64,000 nt of DNA from JAVJSU01 sp040219275. GTDB lineage: Bacteria; Chloroflexota; Anaerolineae; Aggregatilineales; Phototrophicaceae. Of the stretch, positions 1 through 8,134 are shown piece by piece. A program made the position numbers and the translations under genes. The stretch lies in NCBI GenBank assembly GCA_040219275.1, contig JAVJSU010000095.1, positions 10,996 through 74,995 on the forward strand. Direction: 5' to 3'. The notes beneath the pieces were generated by a model, which saw only the letters and a program-made list of their open reading frames with translations, did no database searches and was not told where the DNA came from. Position 1 is the stretch's first letter. Each line of letters begins with the position of its first letter.

Positions 1-2
1 GC

Positions 3-1178
3 ATCGCCGCCACCATCATCAACCCGACGGTGGTGTTGCCGGATTTCATCGGTCAGTTAACGAGTTCCGAATTTATCATCGGGCTGGTGCTTACCTGTTA
101 CAGCCTCGGACGGTTGGTGATGCAATTCGGCTTTAGTCCGCGCATTGCCCGTGCGGAAAAGCGCAAACCGTGGTTCATGATTCCGGCATTGCTCGGCAGG
201 TGGACATTCATCGGCGCGGGTGTGCTGATTGTCGTGATCGGTGGCGGACATTCTGCGGTGCTGATTGGCGTGGTGATCGTCGCAGTGTTGTCGTTTCAAT
301 TGATGGATGGCATCACGTCGCCGGCATGGTTTGAATTGATGGGCAGTAGCCTGACCAATCGCTCTCGCATTCAATTTCTCGGCTATAGTCAGGTGTTCGT
401 GGGTCCGTTGTTGGCGATTATCTCGGTTTTTCTGGTGGGTGCGGTGCTTGAAAGTGCGCCCTTCCCGACGAATTACGGCTATCTGTTCATTATCGGGGGC
501 ATGTTTATGTTCGCCTCCGCGCTGATGATTACCATTTTGATCGAACGTCCCACCCCGCCACATCGCAATGCGCCCACCTTAATGCAATATGGCAAATATC
601 TGCGCGCGCTCATTCAGACGGATAAACCCTACCGTGATTTTTTGATTGTGCGCTTTTTGCTTTTTTTCGGGCGGGCGACAACCGGCTTTTATATTGTCTA
701 TGGGGTGCGTGAACTGGGCTATGATAACGAGACTCTCGTAAGAAACTTTCTCGTGTTGTTGATTATGGGGCAGATGTTCGGCGCGTTGATCGGCAGTATG
801 TTATCGTCGCGCTACAGTAGCCGTGCGGGTGTGTGGCTGGCGATGCTCTTCCTCGTGATGCACATTGGTCTGGCGCTATTTTCCGGTCAATTTGGCATTG
901 CGATGCTCTACAGCGCGATTTTCTTCGCTGGCGCAGAGGGCGCGATGTTCAAAGTGGGTTTCATCAATTATGTGGTGGAATACGCGCCGGATGGGGAACG
1001 TCCGCTGTATAGCACCGTCGCCAGTCTCATCGGCGCATTGGGTTTAATCACACCGCTGTTTGCGGGCGCGATTGTGCAGGCGACCTCCTATCAATTGCTG
1101 TTCTCGATGGCGCTGATGATTGCGATTGCCGGTGGTGTGTATAGCCTGCGGTTGGTCGTGCCGACGCGTGCGGTGTAA
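3..1178 (+). CDS. MFS-type transporter, 5' end outside window
   Basis: This is a multi-spanning membrane protein of the major facilitator type, with about eleven hydrophobic segments visible and Gly/Ser-rich helices. The reading frame is open to the left edge, and the residues before the first candidate GTG (position 30) continue a hydrophobic helix, so the true start lies outside the window. The stop is at 1176-1178. Basic and polar loops such as the FGFSPRIARAEKRKP segment near the N-terminus resemble the conserved loop between helices 2 and 3 of MFS carriers, and a second similar half follows a central hydrophilic loop (about residues 180-210). The substrate cannot be told from sequence. 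The gene is followed directly by a 108-bp repeat element. Confidence 0.8.
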   Translation: MAATIINPTVVLPDFIGQLTSSEFIIGLVLTCYSLGRLVMQFGFSPRIARAEKRKPWFMIPALLGRWTFIGAGVLIVVIGGGHSAVLIGVVIVAVLSFQLMDGITSPAWFELMGSSLTNRSRIQFLGYSQVFVGPLLAIISVFLVGAVLESAPFPTNYGYLFIIGGMFMFASALMITILIERPTPPHRNAPTLMQYGKYLRALIQTDKPYRDFLIVRFLLFFGRATTGFYIVYGVRELGYDNETLVRNFLVLLIMGQMFGALIGSMLSSRYSSRAGVWLAMLFLVMHIGLALFSGQFGIAMLYSAIFFAGAEGAMFKVGFINYVVEYAPDGERPLYSTVASLIGALGLITPLFAGAIVQATSYQLLFSMALMIAIAGGVYSLRLVVPTRAV

Positions 1179-1193
1179 AGAACAGCGATGGTT

Positions 1194-1301
1194 GTCGTCA
1201 AACTCTCTGGACACCAAAAAGATATGGAGAGAAAATTACGTTGCGAATTCAAAATCTCTCGAAACACGCTCAAAATTTCGTGTCTATTTCGCGCTGACGA
1301 C
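1194..1301. mobile_element. 108-bp MITE-like repeat, copy 1
   Basis: The element begins with GTCGTCA and ends with its exact inverse TGACGAC. A second copy at 1874-1981 differs at only two positions. Internally it can form several hairpins, for example CTCTC against GAGAG and CGAAA against TTTCG. It has no coding capacity. The inverted ends and the placement of two copies around one small AT-rich islet suggest a miniature element or a recombination boundary; no transposase is seen nearby. Confidence 0.55.
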
Positions 1302-1315
1302 GTACACGTCTGTAA

Positions 1316-1417
1316 CATATAGAACTTATGTTTTGTTTAGAGAGAACAAGCAGTGGATATGTTGTAGTTACTGCATTTCCTGAGCCATACGAAACCCTTT
1401 CTAAAGCGAGACTTTAA
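1316..1417 (+). pseudogene. Possible C-terminal remnant of a polymorphic toxin
   Basis: After an in-frame TAA at 1313-1315, the frame reads about 33 codons with no convincing start and contains SSGYVVVTAFPEPYETL before the stop at 1415-1417. A terminal strand of the form VVTAFP is common at the C-end of nuclease toxin domains of contact-dependent and polymorphic toxin systems (family knowledge). The 5' part would have been lost when the 108-bp element at 1194-1301 arrived. The stop overlaps the ATG of the next small ORF (TAATG). This is an interpretation of a short stretch and is not certain. Confidence 0.35.
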
Positions 1418-1509
1418 TGAAACCAGACAGTGGGAATACTATCTTTGGTGAGTATACTGAAATGGACGATGTCCACGAGATTACAAAACATAGCGGAATT
1501 AATTTATGA
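1417..1509 (+). CDS. Small 30-residue ORF, unknown
   Basis: ATG at 1417 overlaps the stop of the toxin-like remnant by one base (TAATG), an arrangement typical of translational coupling. The product is 30 residues, begins MKPDSGNTIFGEYTEMDD and is acidic. It lies 12 bases before the next gene. It could be the first part of an immunity gene or a random ORF; nothing in it is recognised. Confidence 0.25.
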   Translation: MKPDSGNTIFGEYTEMDDVHEITKHSGINL

Positions 1510-1521
1510 ATGTGATGCACC

Positions 1522-1836
1522 ATGAAATCCATAAATCGGAGTGATTTTAAGGAATTAACTTTCTTATTGTCAGATCTATCAATAGGTGGAGAAGATGATT
1601 TAGCAGATTATATGGAGGCTCGCCCTCTAGAAAGTATAACAAAAGTCATAGATGAAATTGAACAAATTCTTAATGAAGATTATTCGGATCAAGCAGTTAT
1701 TGAATATCTAGAGTTATGTAGCGTGAACGATACTCTAGTTGATTATAATATCAGAGATTGGCACGGTTGGACGGGAAAAGATAACTTGGTTTATCTAGTT
1801 ACCGAAATTAAAAAGCGACTATCAAATAATCGCTAG
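1522..1836 (+). CDS. Small acidic protein, candidate immunity protein
   Basis: The gene encodes 104 residues, is markedly AT-rich compared with the flanking genes, and has no signal peptide or membrane segment. The product is mostly helical and acidic (for example the EIEQILNEDYSDQAVIEYLELC region), the usual look of cytoplasmic immunity proteins of polymorphic toxins, but I do not recognise a family. Context supports this reading: it follows a possible toxin C-terminus and the pair is bracketed by two copies of a 108-bp repeat. The start is ATG at 1522, with no strong ribosome binding site, so expression by coupling or read-through is possible. Confidence 0.6.
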   Translation: MKSINRSDFKELTFLLSDLSIGGEDDLADYMEARPLESITKVIDEIEQILNEDYSDQAVIEYLELCSVNDTLVDYNIRDWHGWTGKDNLVYLVTEIKKRLSNNR

Positions 1837-1873
1837 GTATAGACATTCACCCACTATAGAATGATTGGTGTAT

Positions 1874-1981
1874 GTCGTCAAACTCTTTGGACACCAAAAA
1901 GATATGGAGAGAAAATTACGTTGCGAATTCAAAATTTCTCGAAACACGCTCAAAATTTCGTGTCTATTTCGCGCTGACGAC
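1874..1981. mobile_element. 108-bp MITE-like repeat, copy 2
   Basis: This is the second copy of the element at 1194-1301, in the same orientation, with two mismatches in 108 bases. Here the inverted similarity extends a little further out (GTATGTCGTCA against TGACGACGTAC, one mismatch in eleven). It forms the right border of the AT-rich islet. Confidence 0.55.
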
Positions 1982-2016
1982 GTACAGAACGGGATTTTTC
2001 GTGGTTATATAAAGGC

Positions 2017-2047
2017 GTAGGGGCGCAATATGTCAAACCGCCCCTAC
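2017..2047. repeat. GTAGGGGCG...CGCCCCTAC hairpin
   Basis: An inverted repeat with nine-base arms (GTAGGGGCG and CGCCCCTAC) lies 35 bases beyond the 3' end of the minus-strand reductase gene. Related GTAGGGGCGACCTG hairpins occur at 40791-40816, 44517-44541 and 58457-58481, so this is one member of a dispersed REP-like family; it may also help end transcription. Confidence 0.6.
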
Positions 2048-2082
2048 AGTTCAATAATCCTAAAGCAATTTGATAACCGTCA

Positions 2083-2625
2083 TTACTCTCTTACAGGTTC
2101 GTAAATGAGCGCGGTCACGCCGGAACTGAACGATTTCGCTTCCACAAGGTTGAGTGTCGCTTTCGCCCCCTCTTCGAACAGACGTTGTCCCTCGCCCAGC
2201 ACCACCGGATACACCAGCAAGCGGTAACGATCCACCAGATCATGCGCCATCAGCGTTTTGACCAGATTGCCACTCCCATGAACCACAATGTCGGGACCTT
2301 CTTCTGCTTTGAGCTTTTTAATTTCTTCCACAACGTTATCTTTAATCAGCACGGAATTATTCCAATCTGCTGTGTCTAATGTGGTGGAGACCACGTATTT
2401 GCGCGTCCCGTTGAAGTACACACCGCCGGACTCTTCATCGGTGCGGGCGGGCCACGCTTCCGCAAAGCCGACATAGGTCACCCGTCCTAGCAATATAGGC
2501 TCGTTGTTGGATGTTTCTTCGCCCTTAAAAGCGGCGATTTCGTCATTCCAATAGGGGAATGTCCACATCGGGTCTTCAATCACGCCATCGAGGGAGACAA
2601 ATTCTGTGACAATTAACTTTCTCAT
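2083..2625 (-). CDS. Dihydrofolate-reductase-like protein (RibD C-terminal family)
   Basis: The product is 180 residues and belongs to the RibD C-terminal/DHFR-like fold, which uses NADPH to reduce small substrates. The N-terminus MRKLIVTEFVSLDGVIEDP is the classic opening of this family, followed by the LLGRVTYVGFAEAWP segment and, near residues 115-130, the DIVVHGSGNLVKTL nucleotide-binding strand. I chose ATG at 2625 rather than an upstream start because an AAGGATA ribosome binding site sits 8 bases before it and family similarity begins exactly there. Members of this family in bacteria are usually of unknown physiological substrate. It is a stand-alone gene. Confidence 0.85.
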   Translation of the reverse strand: MRKLIVTEFVSLDGVIEDPMWTFPYWNDEIAAFKGEETSNNEPILLGRVTYVGFAEAWPARTDEESGGVYFNGTRKYVVSTTLDTADWNNSVLIKDNVVEEIKKLKAEEGPDIVVHGSGNLVKTLMAHDLVDRYRLLVYPVVLGEGQRLFEEGAKATLNLVEAKSFSSGVTALIYEPVRE

Positions 2626-2825
2626 TCTGGTTATCCTTTGGTTGATTTCGGTTGATGAATGTATCATAGCGCAAGTTGAAAAAAGGGTCTTGGAAAAAAA
2701 CGACAGATTGGTTTTGGAAGTAGCTGGTGAGCCGTGGAAACATCGGTTACTAGCGTGTGACCGAACTGGCATCGGTCTGTTGTGCAAGACCAGATGCCAG
2801 CGAAAAGCAGTTCACGAACTTGATT

Positions 2826-3578
2826 CTATGCCTGTGCAATGAATGTGCGAATGTGGTGTATCAATAATTCTAACTGTTCTTCGTGCAGGGCATGACCGCC
2901 TTCTAACATTTGAAGGGAGGCGTTAGGTGCGGCATTAATCAGCGGTTCGGCTTCAGATCGAAATGCCATTGGATCGTTGTCTCCGAGGATGAGTAGAACG
3001 GGCATTGTTAACCTGTGTGCGTTTGATTGACTGAGGTCTCCTCCGGCATCAATAATGGCTGTAAAAGACGTTACCCATTGCGCCATGACAGGTTGTACGT
3101 CCGTAATCCCGTGGAGTTGTTGTGCCACTTGAACAATATCACCAACACCGGGCACGCTTCCCGGATCATCCGGGTTTGGACGTAGCAGATGAGGCACTTT
3201 CCCCATACTTCCCCATGTTAGCACAGACAAAAAACGCTCCGGTTGTTCTGTAGCGGCAATGAGCGCAACTTCGCCTCCGTCGGAGTAGCCAATGATGTGA
3301 GCCTGATCGACTTGAAGCGCATCCATCGCCGCGAGTACGTCAAGCGCATCCTGCTGATAATAGTCCTGTGGAAATGTGCGCGGCTTTGGACCTGAGTCAC
3401 CGTAGCCCCGCATGGTTATGCCAATCACACGATAGTCCTGGCTTAATACGTCCATCACGTTACCCAGATCAACGCGTGCCGTGCCTAATAAACCGTGAAG
3501 GGCGATGACTGTCTCGCCGGTGCCGATGTCCTCGTAGTGTAATTGTGCACCCGTACCTGTATTTACAATGGGCATCAT
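2826..3578 (-). CDS. Alpha/beta hydrolase
   Basis: This 250-residue soluble alpha/beta-hydrolase fold enzyme shows the HGLLG oxyanion segment near residue 28, the nucleophile elbow GYSDGG with Ser99, an acid at Asp200 or Asp202 (LILGDNDP) and the catalytic His229 (EGGHALHEE). The size and the acidic GYSDGG elbow are typical of proline-iminopeptidase-like or lactonase-like members; the substrate is unknown. Its ribosome binding site AAGGAGC overlaps the stop codon of the upstream gene (8-base gap), so the two form an operon controlled from the 4819-4862 operator region. Confidence 0.85.
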   Translation of the reverse strand: MMPIVNTGTGAQLHYEDIGTGETVIALHGLLGTARVDLGNVMDVLSQDYRVIGITMRGYGDSGPKPRTFPQDYYQQDALDVLAAMDALQVDQAHIIGYSDGGEVALIAATEQPERFLSVLTWGSMGKVPHLLRPNPDDPGSVPGVGDIVQVAQQLHGITDVQPVMAQWVTSFTAIIDAGGDLSQSNAHRLTMPVLLILGDNDPMAFRSEAEPLINAAPNASLQMLEGGHALHEEQLELLIHHIRTFIAQA

Positions 3579-3586
3579 TTTGCTCC

Positions 3587-4780
3587 TTATTGGACAATAG
3601 CGTTATTTGATACAGCAGAAAAATCGACACGGGCTTCTTGAGTAATCTCAACAAGGTCATCACCAGTGTCGTAGTGACCTTCTACATAGGGCGCTAAGAT
3701 GTTGAAAAACTGATCCGCCTGTAAAATCCCTTCCGGCGGATAGACCCCTGATTTATTGAGATGACCGTCGTTTAACAGTTGGGCGGTTAATGCAAGGGGG
3801 ATTCCGGTTGAACCACCCATGCCACCTGTCGGGTAGCTTTTTAGCGTGGCACCTACCGTAGTGGCGCGTCCATCACGGTGACCAAACGCAACGGCAAAGA
3901 GTCGTGGTAGTTGGTCGCCAGTCCGTTGGGTAAGCTGTTCTATGTTTTCACCAAGTTGATTCAGGAAAGACGTTGCGGCAATGTCAATTTCCTGCCGACC
4001 ACTGTCTATCTCGTGCGCGGTGTGCTGTAAAAGGGTTATCATCTCCCGGCTACCCGTCATGACATTGGCACTAAATTCTAGCCCTTGTATGGATGAAGGA
4101 AGGGTCAGCGGCTCAGGATGACCAACTGTCCATGTAACCGCATGACCATAATCAGGGTAGTGAAAACGATACTCTTGCAGAGGTTTAACACGCGTGAGCA
4201 TCCCGTTTTGATAGAGCGGTATGTGTCCACTGGTTTGATGTAGCCAGTGAATGAGGGCGGCACCAGGATTGTCGGTTTCGGGTAATGAGTCATCAATGGC
4301 GCTCAATGAATCCCAGCCGGTCAATAAGTTGTCCACCCTGTCGAGATAGGTGGATGCTTTTGCGGCGAGCAGGTTGGAAATACCGGGGCTAGCGCCTAAT
4401 CCAATAATGGCTGTGATCCCTGCTTGTTGTGCCCGGTCATGCCGCCGGAGCATATCCTGCGTTGGTTGCCAATCATCGTTTATGTCAGCGTAGTCCGTAC
4501 CCGCCTCGATAGCGGATTCGAGAATTGGCACGCCGAAACGGTAAAACGGACCTACGCTGTTGAGTATCAGATCAGCATCTTTGAACAGCGCAGTAACCCG
4601 TTTTTGGTCTGTCACATCAACCTGTGCGGCGTATGCCTTGTTTCCGATTGATTCTGCAACAGAGTCGGTACGTTGCCGATTAAGGTCTGCCACAGTGATG
4701 CGATCAACGAAATCCATCTTGGCTACGGTATGAGCCGTAACGTGACCCATACCACCAAGACCCAATATAATAACGTGCAT
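3587..4780 (-). CDS. Saccharopine-dehydrogenase-like NAD(P)-binding protein
   Basis: The protein is 397 residues with an N-terminal Rossmann fold: MHVIILGLGGMGHVTAHTVA carries the GxGxxG dinucleotide motif, and VADLNRQRTDSVAESIG supplies the second strand with its acidic end. The middle part (ADLILNSVGPFYRFGVPILESAIEAGTDY region) matches the NSVGP...YADI pattern of the saccharopine dehydrogenase/reductase family. The substrate is not evident. The gene is preceded by AAGGAGA and starts at ATG 4780. It is first in a two-gene operon with the hydrolase and is divergent from the TetR-type gene, which probably represses it. Confidence 0.8.
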   Translation of the reverse strand: MHVIILGLGGMGHVTAHTVAKMDFVDRITVADLNRQRTDSVAESIGNKAYAAQVDVTDQKRVTALFKDADLILNSVGPFYRFGVPILESAIEAGTDYADINDDWQPTQDMLRRHDRAQQAGITAIIGLGASPGISNLLAAKASTYLDRVDNLLTGWDSLSAIDDSLPETDNPGAALIHWLHQTSGHIPLYQNGMLTRVKPLQEYRFHYPDYGHAVTWTVGHPEPLTLPSSIQGLEFSANVMTGSREMITLLQHTAHEIDSGRQEIDIAATSFLNQLGENIEQLTQRTGDQLPRLFAVAFGHRDGRATTVGATLKSYPTGGMGGSTGIPLALTAQLLNDGHLNKSGVYPPEGILQADQFFNILAPYVEGHYDTGDDLVEITQEARVDFSAVSNNAIVQ

Positions 4781-4818
4781 GATGCTATTTCTCCTTGTAA
4801 ATATTGCTTTTCGGTTTT

Positions 4819-4862
4819 ATTCTTCAGTGTAGAATAATCATTTATATTCTACACTGTAGAAT
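4819..4862. promoter_or_regulatory. Paired palindromic operators for the TetR-type regulator
   Basis: Two 17-base palindromes lie 27 bases apart, start to start, in the divergent intergenic region. The second (4846-4862, ATTCTACACTGTAGAAT) has perfect eight-base arms around one central base; the first (4819-4835, ATTCTTCAGTGTAGAAT) differs by one arm position. Size and location fit dimeric TetR-family operators controlling both the regulator at 4892 and the operon starting at 4780. Confidence 0.8.
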
Positions 4863-4891
4863 AAATTTGTAAACTAAGAGGGAGATTAGAA

Positions 4892-5557
4892 ATGCCGAGG
4901 AAGAAGGACACTGAAGTGCTCACCAGAGAGCAAATCCTGATAGCCGCACTCGACATGATAGAAGTTACCGGACTTGACGATTTTAGTATGCGCCAGCTCG
5001 CCAATCAGCTTGGGGTCAATTCTAAAGCGATTTATTATCATGTGCCGAGCAAAGATGCGATCATTATCGGGGCGATTGAACTTGCGTTTAATGAGATGCG
5101 TCTGCCAGAAGTGAATGAAGACGATGATTGGCGGGAAAACCTGCGCGCAATCGTTGCTGTCTATCATCGGTTCGCACAAACACATCCACACCTATTTCTC
5201 TTTCTCAGCACATACAATGACAATATTCCGGTGGCGCTGACCATTGATGAGCAGGTTGCGAAGGTGTTGATGCGCGCCGGATTTACACCCGCAATCACTA
5301 TTCAAATCGTTTACATGCTTCTGGCAAACATCACCAGTGCCATTGCAACGCAACTCCGTGGAAGTTCAGGTAAAAGTAATGATTACGACCATGTACACGC
5401 ACAATTCAAGCAACTACCACTACAGCAATACCCGACCATTCGTGCAATTGCGGATGAAATTATGCCCGCACAACTCGAAACGGATTTTGAGTTTACGATT
5501 GATATTATTATTGGTGGTTTAGAAATGCTACTGAAAAAGCAAAGAAATCGTCTTTGA
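4892..5557 (+). CDS. TetR/AcrR-family transcriptional regulator
   Basis: The product has 221 residues. Residues 10-55 form the TetR helix-turn-helix (TREQILIAALDMIEVTGLDD, then SMRQLANQLGVNSKAIYYH), with the usual YYH end of the recognition helix. The C-terminal half is all helical and resembles the tetracycline-repressor C-terminal ligand domain (RAGFTPAITIQIVYMLLANITSA). A GGGAG site precedes ATG 4892. Two palindromes in the divergent promoter region are the likely binding sites, suggesting autoregulation plus control of the dehydrogenase-hydrolase operon in response to a small ligand. Confidence 0.9.
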   Translation: MPRKKDTEVLTREQILIAALDMIEVTGLDDFSMRQLANQLGVNSKAIYYHVPSKDAIIIGAIELAFNEMRLPEVNEDDDWRENLRAIVAVYHRFAQTHPHLFLFLSTYNDNIPVALTIDEQVAKVLMRAGFTPAITIQIVYMLLANITSAIATQLRGSSGKSNDYDHVHAQFKQLPLQQYPTIRAIADEIMPAQLETDFEFTIDIIIGGLEMLLKKQRNRL

Positions 5558-5612
5558 CTCGCTGGTGATGAGTCGGGTGTATAATGGAGGGTGAACTACG
5601 AAGGGGAAAATC

Positions 5613-5828
5613 ATGCGTAGAACACTCGCAACCTTAATTTTCATGCTCATCATTTCAGGCTTAACGGTTCTGCCCGCGCTGGCACACGATGTCGAAAATG
5701 CCCCGCCTGCCAGCGACCTCGAATGGGTGCTCAGTGGGTTGGGCGTGCTGGTGATTTCGCTGGCGTTGCTGAGTATGATTGTTAGAAATATGAGAACGCC
5801 TGATAATGTGAACGAGCAGAAGCACTAA
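5613..5828 (+). CDS. Small secreted or membrane protein
   Basis: The product is 71 residues: a signal peptide (residues 1-24, ending ALPALAH-like), a short periplasmic stretch, then one transmembrane helix (about residues 39-60) followed by a basic and polar tail. Such topology fits a small membrane-anchored accessory protein; no family is recognised. A GAAGGGGA ribosome binding site precedes ATG 5613. The 3' end overlaps the convergent HIT gene by four bases. Confidence 0.6.
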   Translation: MRRTLATLIFMLIISGLTVLPALAHDVENAPPASDLEWVLSGLGVLVISLALLSMIVRNMRTPDNVNEQKH

Positions 5829-6328
5829 CCCTGCATCAACCCGCGCAAAACAGCCACATCGTCGGCGTACTCGGTGGGCAATCCCCGCTCTTTGACGAAC
5901 ACCCGCGACCCGCGCAGAGCATCATCCGGCAAACGCGGGATCAACTGAAAATGCAGATGATTGCGCTCCCCATCGCAGATCGTACACAGGTAGACTTTTT
6001 CCGCACCAAAGTGGGTTTTCAGCGCATGAATCACCTGATGAATCACCGCAAATACCACCGCGCCAATATCCGGCGGCATCTCAGAAATATCGTCATAGTG
6101 GGGTTTGACGAGCACGATGCTATGTCCCGGATTGCGTGGATAGGTCTCCAGAAAGCACCACGTTAACTCGTCCTCGTAGAAGGTCTGGGCGCTGATGTCT
6201 GGATAAACTCCGCCGTGTTCATTGTGATAACACGTCGGGCAGAAGTTTTGCTTTTTCAGGTCGTCCACGCGCTGAAGAACCGCCTGTCGTTCCTGCTCGT
6301 GAGTATCGTCCAGCGGAATAATTTTCAT
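5825..6328 (-). CDS. HIT-family protein (nucleotidyl hydrolase/transferase)
   Basis: This 167-residue protein of the histidine triad superfamily binds and hydrolyses nucleotide conjugates. The HIT signature near residues 124-128 is HLHFQ, with Gln in place of the third His as in the GalT-like branch. An N-terminal CPTC (residues 30-33) together with downstream His suggests a bound zinc. The family segment with WCFLETYPRNPGHSIVLVKPH is clear. The gene is convergent with the small membrane protein and forms the end of a minus-strand set with the two genes upstream. Confidence 0.85.
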   Translation of the reverse strand: MKIIPLDDTHEQERQAVLQRVDDLKKQNFCPTCYHNEHGGVYPDISAQTFYEDELTWCFLETYPRNPGHSIVLVKPHYDDISEMPPDIGAVVFAVIHQVIHALKTHFGAEKVYLCTICDGERNHLHFQLIPRLPDDALRGSRVFVKERGLPTEYADDVAVLRGLMQG

Positions 6329-6367
6329 GATTGTCCTGACTCTGATTGGATGCTGACCGAAATGCGC

Positions 6368-6730
6368 CTATTTCTTTTTGGTTGGCTTGGGCTTGAGCGT
6401 TTGCACGTAAGCGTAGCTCATCGTCAGGTAGGATTGTAGCGCGTCTGTATTGAAGAGCAAATCATCCGGCACTTCAACATATTCTTTCATTACCGCGCCA
6501 TAGCTGACCGCCAATTTAGCCCCGTATTTCTCGATGAAGGCTTCTCGCTCCGCCTTGCCGAGTCGTATGCCCACCTTGCCCGCTTTGGTGAGGAACGTGA
6601 ACATATTCCGGTTATGTGAGGTGTAGGGTAACTTTTGCCCGCCTTTGAGTTCGATTTCGGGATGCGTGTCGATGAGTTTACGATATAAGTCGAGCTTGTC
6701 CTGTGGCACTTCGTCCTGCGTTGTAGCCAC
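6368..6730 (-). CDS. TfoX-N-like small protein
   Basis: The product is 120 residues and soluble. The central part (residues 35-100) has a pattern I associate with proteins annotated as TfoX/Sxy N-terminal-like: MFTFLTKAGKVGIRL, EREAFIEKYGAKL, VMKEYVEVPDDLL, then SYAYVQTLKPKPTKK at the C-terminus. Function in this lineage is unknown; it need not act in competence. It lies 14 bases downstream of the GNAT gene and is probably cotranscribed with it. Confidence 0.6.
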   Translation of the reverse strand: MATTQDEVPQDKLDLYRKLIDTHPEIELKGGQKLPYTSHNRNMFTFLTKAGKVGIRLGKAEREAFIEKYGAKLAVSYGAVMKEYVEVPDDLLFNTDALQSYLTMSYAYVQTLKPKPTKKK

Positions 6731-6744
6731 GATGTAACCTCCTG

Positions 6745-7593
6745 CTAAAAATACGTTTTGAAGTTATGCTGGCGTTGGAGCACGTAAAAACAGCGTTCGT
6801 CCTGCGTGATGAAATCCACCACAGCATACTGCTCCGCAAGTGCCATCTGTACACTAGATCGTAACGCGAGTTGCCACGCCCGCGCCAATTCTAAATTTTC
6901 GCGTTTGAGCATCGCCAAATGTTGCGGAATTTCGACAAAGCAAAATGGCGCATCTGCGGGCAAAGTTTCCGCTTGAAGGAGCGATCCGTTTGCATCGCGC
7001 CGGAGCAGAAACAGGCTGTCATCAAAATTCTGCGTGGCGAAGGGCAAGGTATCGCCATCCGCAATCGCCACCACACGCGGATCATTCAGCATCCACGCCG
7101 CCTTAAAGCGATCACTTTTCATGCCTTTATTCAGACCGTCCTGCATATCGCCATACACATTTTCGCCGTAGCTGGTGCAAATCGCGCCGAGCCTTCGCAG
7201 ATTGAAATTCGCGTTGCCCCGTTGCATCGGGTCGAATGTCCAGCCGATCAGGTCGTAGCCGTTGGCGATTGCCCATCGGCGCTGTTCGAGCTTAAGTTGC
7301 ACGCCAATCCCTTGCCCGCGATACACGTCGATTGTGCCGGCGATGTGCGACCACAAATACACCTTGCCGTTTTTATACGCTGGAAAGCCAAAGACAAATC
7401 CGACCATATCGCCCTCACGCTCCGCGCCGATGATCGATCCCCCGTTGTGGCTGACGGCGTGCATCGTGTGGGGCGAAACCGCGTCCCCGCCTTCCATGTG
7501 CCAGATTTTCGTCTCTAGCTGGAAGACCTTCTGGAAATCCTCGGTTTCGGTCAGCAGTCTATAGGTAATGGTGGGTGATTCGGATTGTGTCAT
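6745..7593 (-). CDS. GNAT-family N-acetyltransferase
   Basis: The product has 282 residues. The acetyl-CoA-binding motif A of the GNAT fold is visible near residues 85-105 (IDVYRGQGIGVQLKLEQR, the RGQGIG turn), preceded by the GFVFGFPAYKNGKVYLWSH strand. The following DLIGWTFDPMQRGNANFNLRRLGA segment is characteristic of a conserved predicted-acetyltransferase group of unknown substrate. The C-terminal 100 residues form a second, non-GNAT part. It appears to be the first gene of a short minus-strand operon with the TfoX-like gene. Confidence 0.8.
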   Translation of the reverse strand: MTQSESPTITYRLLTETEDFQKVFQLETKIWHMEGGDAVSPHTMHAVSHNGGSIIGAEREGDMVGFVFGFPAYKNGKVYLWSHIAGTIDVYRGQGIGVQLKLEQRRWAIANGYDLIGWTFDPMQRGNANFNLRRLGAICTSYGENVYGDMQDGLNKGMKSDRFKAAWMLNDPRVVAIADGDTLPFATQNFDDSLFLLRRDANGSLLQAETLPADAPFCFVEIPQHLAMLKRENLELARAWQLALRSSVQMALAEQYAVVDFITQDERCFYVLQRQHNFKTYF

Positions 7594-7705
7594 TTCGATT
7601 CGGGTGTGTGTGATTGGTTAAGGATTGGGTGGAGTGTATATCAAATCAGTAAAAATCTAAAAGATGAATTCAATAGCTTCCTTCAAAGTAGCCATGATAA
7701 ATATT

Positions 7706-7984
7706 TTATTTCGACACATCCTTACCAAGATCAAGATCATAATAACGCCATTGATCGAGTTCATGCCCCATGATACTGATCCAAAAATAAACGCCAATTA
7801 CACGCTTGCCCTGGTCGCGTTTGCGTGTTGAGGTTTTCCATTTCGCAACGGTCAAGCCGGTGGTAGGTGACATATCAAGCAATGGAATGTCTGAAATGAT
7901 GTCTGAATTGTCATCAGCTACCCGCAATACATAATAACCCTCATTTTCGGAGTCCGTGAAAATTTCAAGAAGCGTCACCTGCAT
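7706..7984 (-). CDS. Hypothetical 92-residue protein
   Basis: A small soluble protein with Trp/Tyr-rich ends (for example VIGVYFWISIMGHELDQWRYYDLD) and no signal or membrane segment. The gene is AT-richer than the neighbouring glycosidase. A GGAAGGAT site lies before ATG 7984. No family is recognised; an islet gene of unknown role. Confidence 0.5.
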   Translation of the reverse strand: MQVTLLEIFTDSENEGYYVLRVADDNSDIISDIPLLDMSPTTGLTVAKWKTSTRKRDQGKRVIGVYFWISIMGHELDQWRYYDLDLGKDVSK

Positions 7985-8134
7985 GTTCGATCCTTCCTCT
8001 TAATTTTGCTCAAGCTAAATTGTCTCATATACATTTTTATGTTGAGCGTGCAACTCAATACCCCACGTCACAATCTCGCGTTATACTTATAAGGGACACA
8101 CACTTACTCACTTTACCACAAGGAGCGCCGCGCC

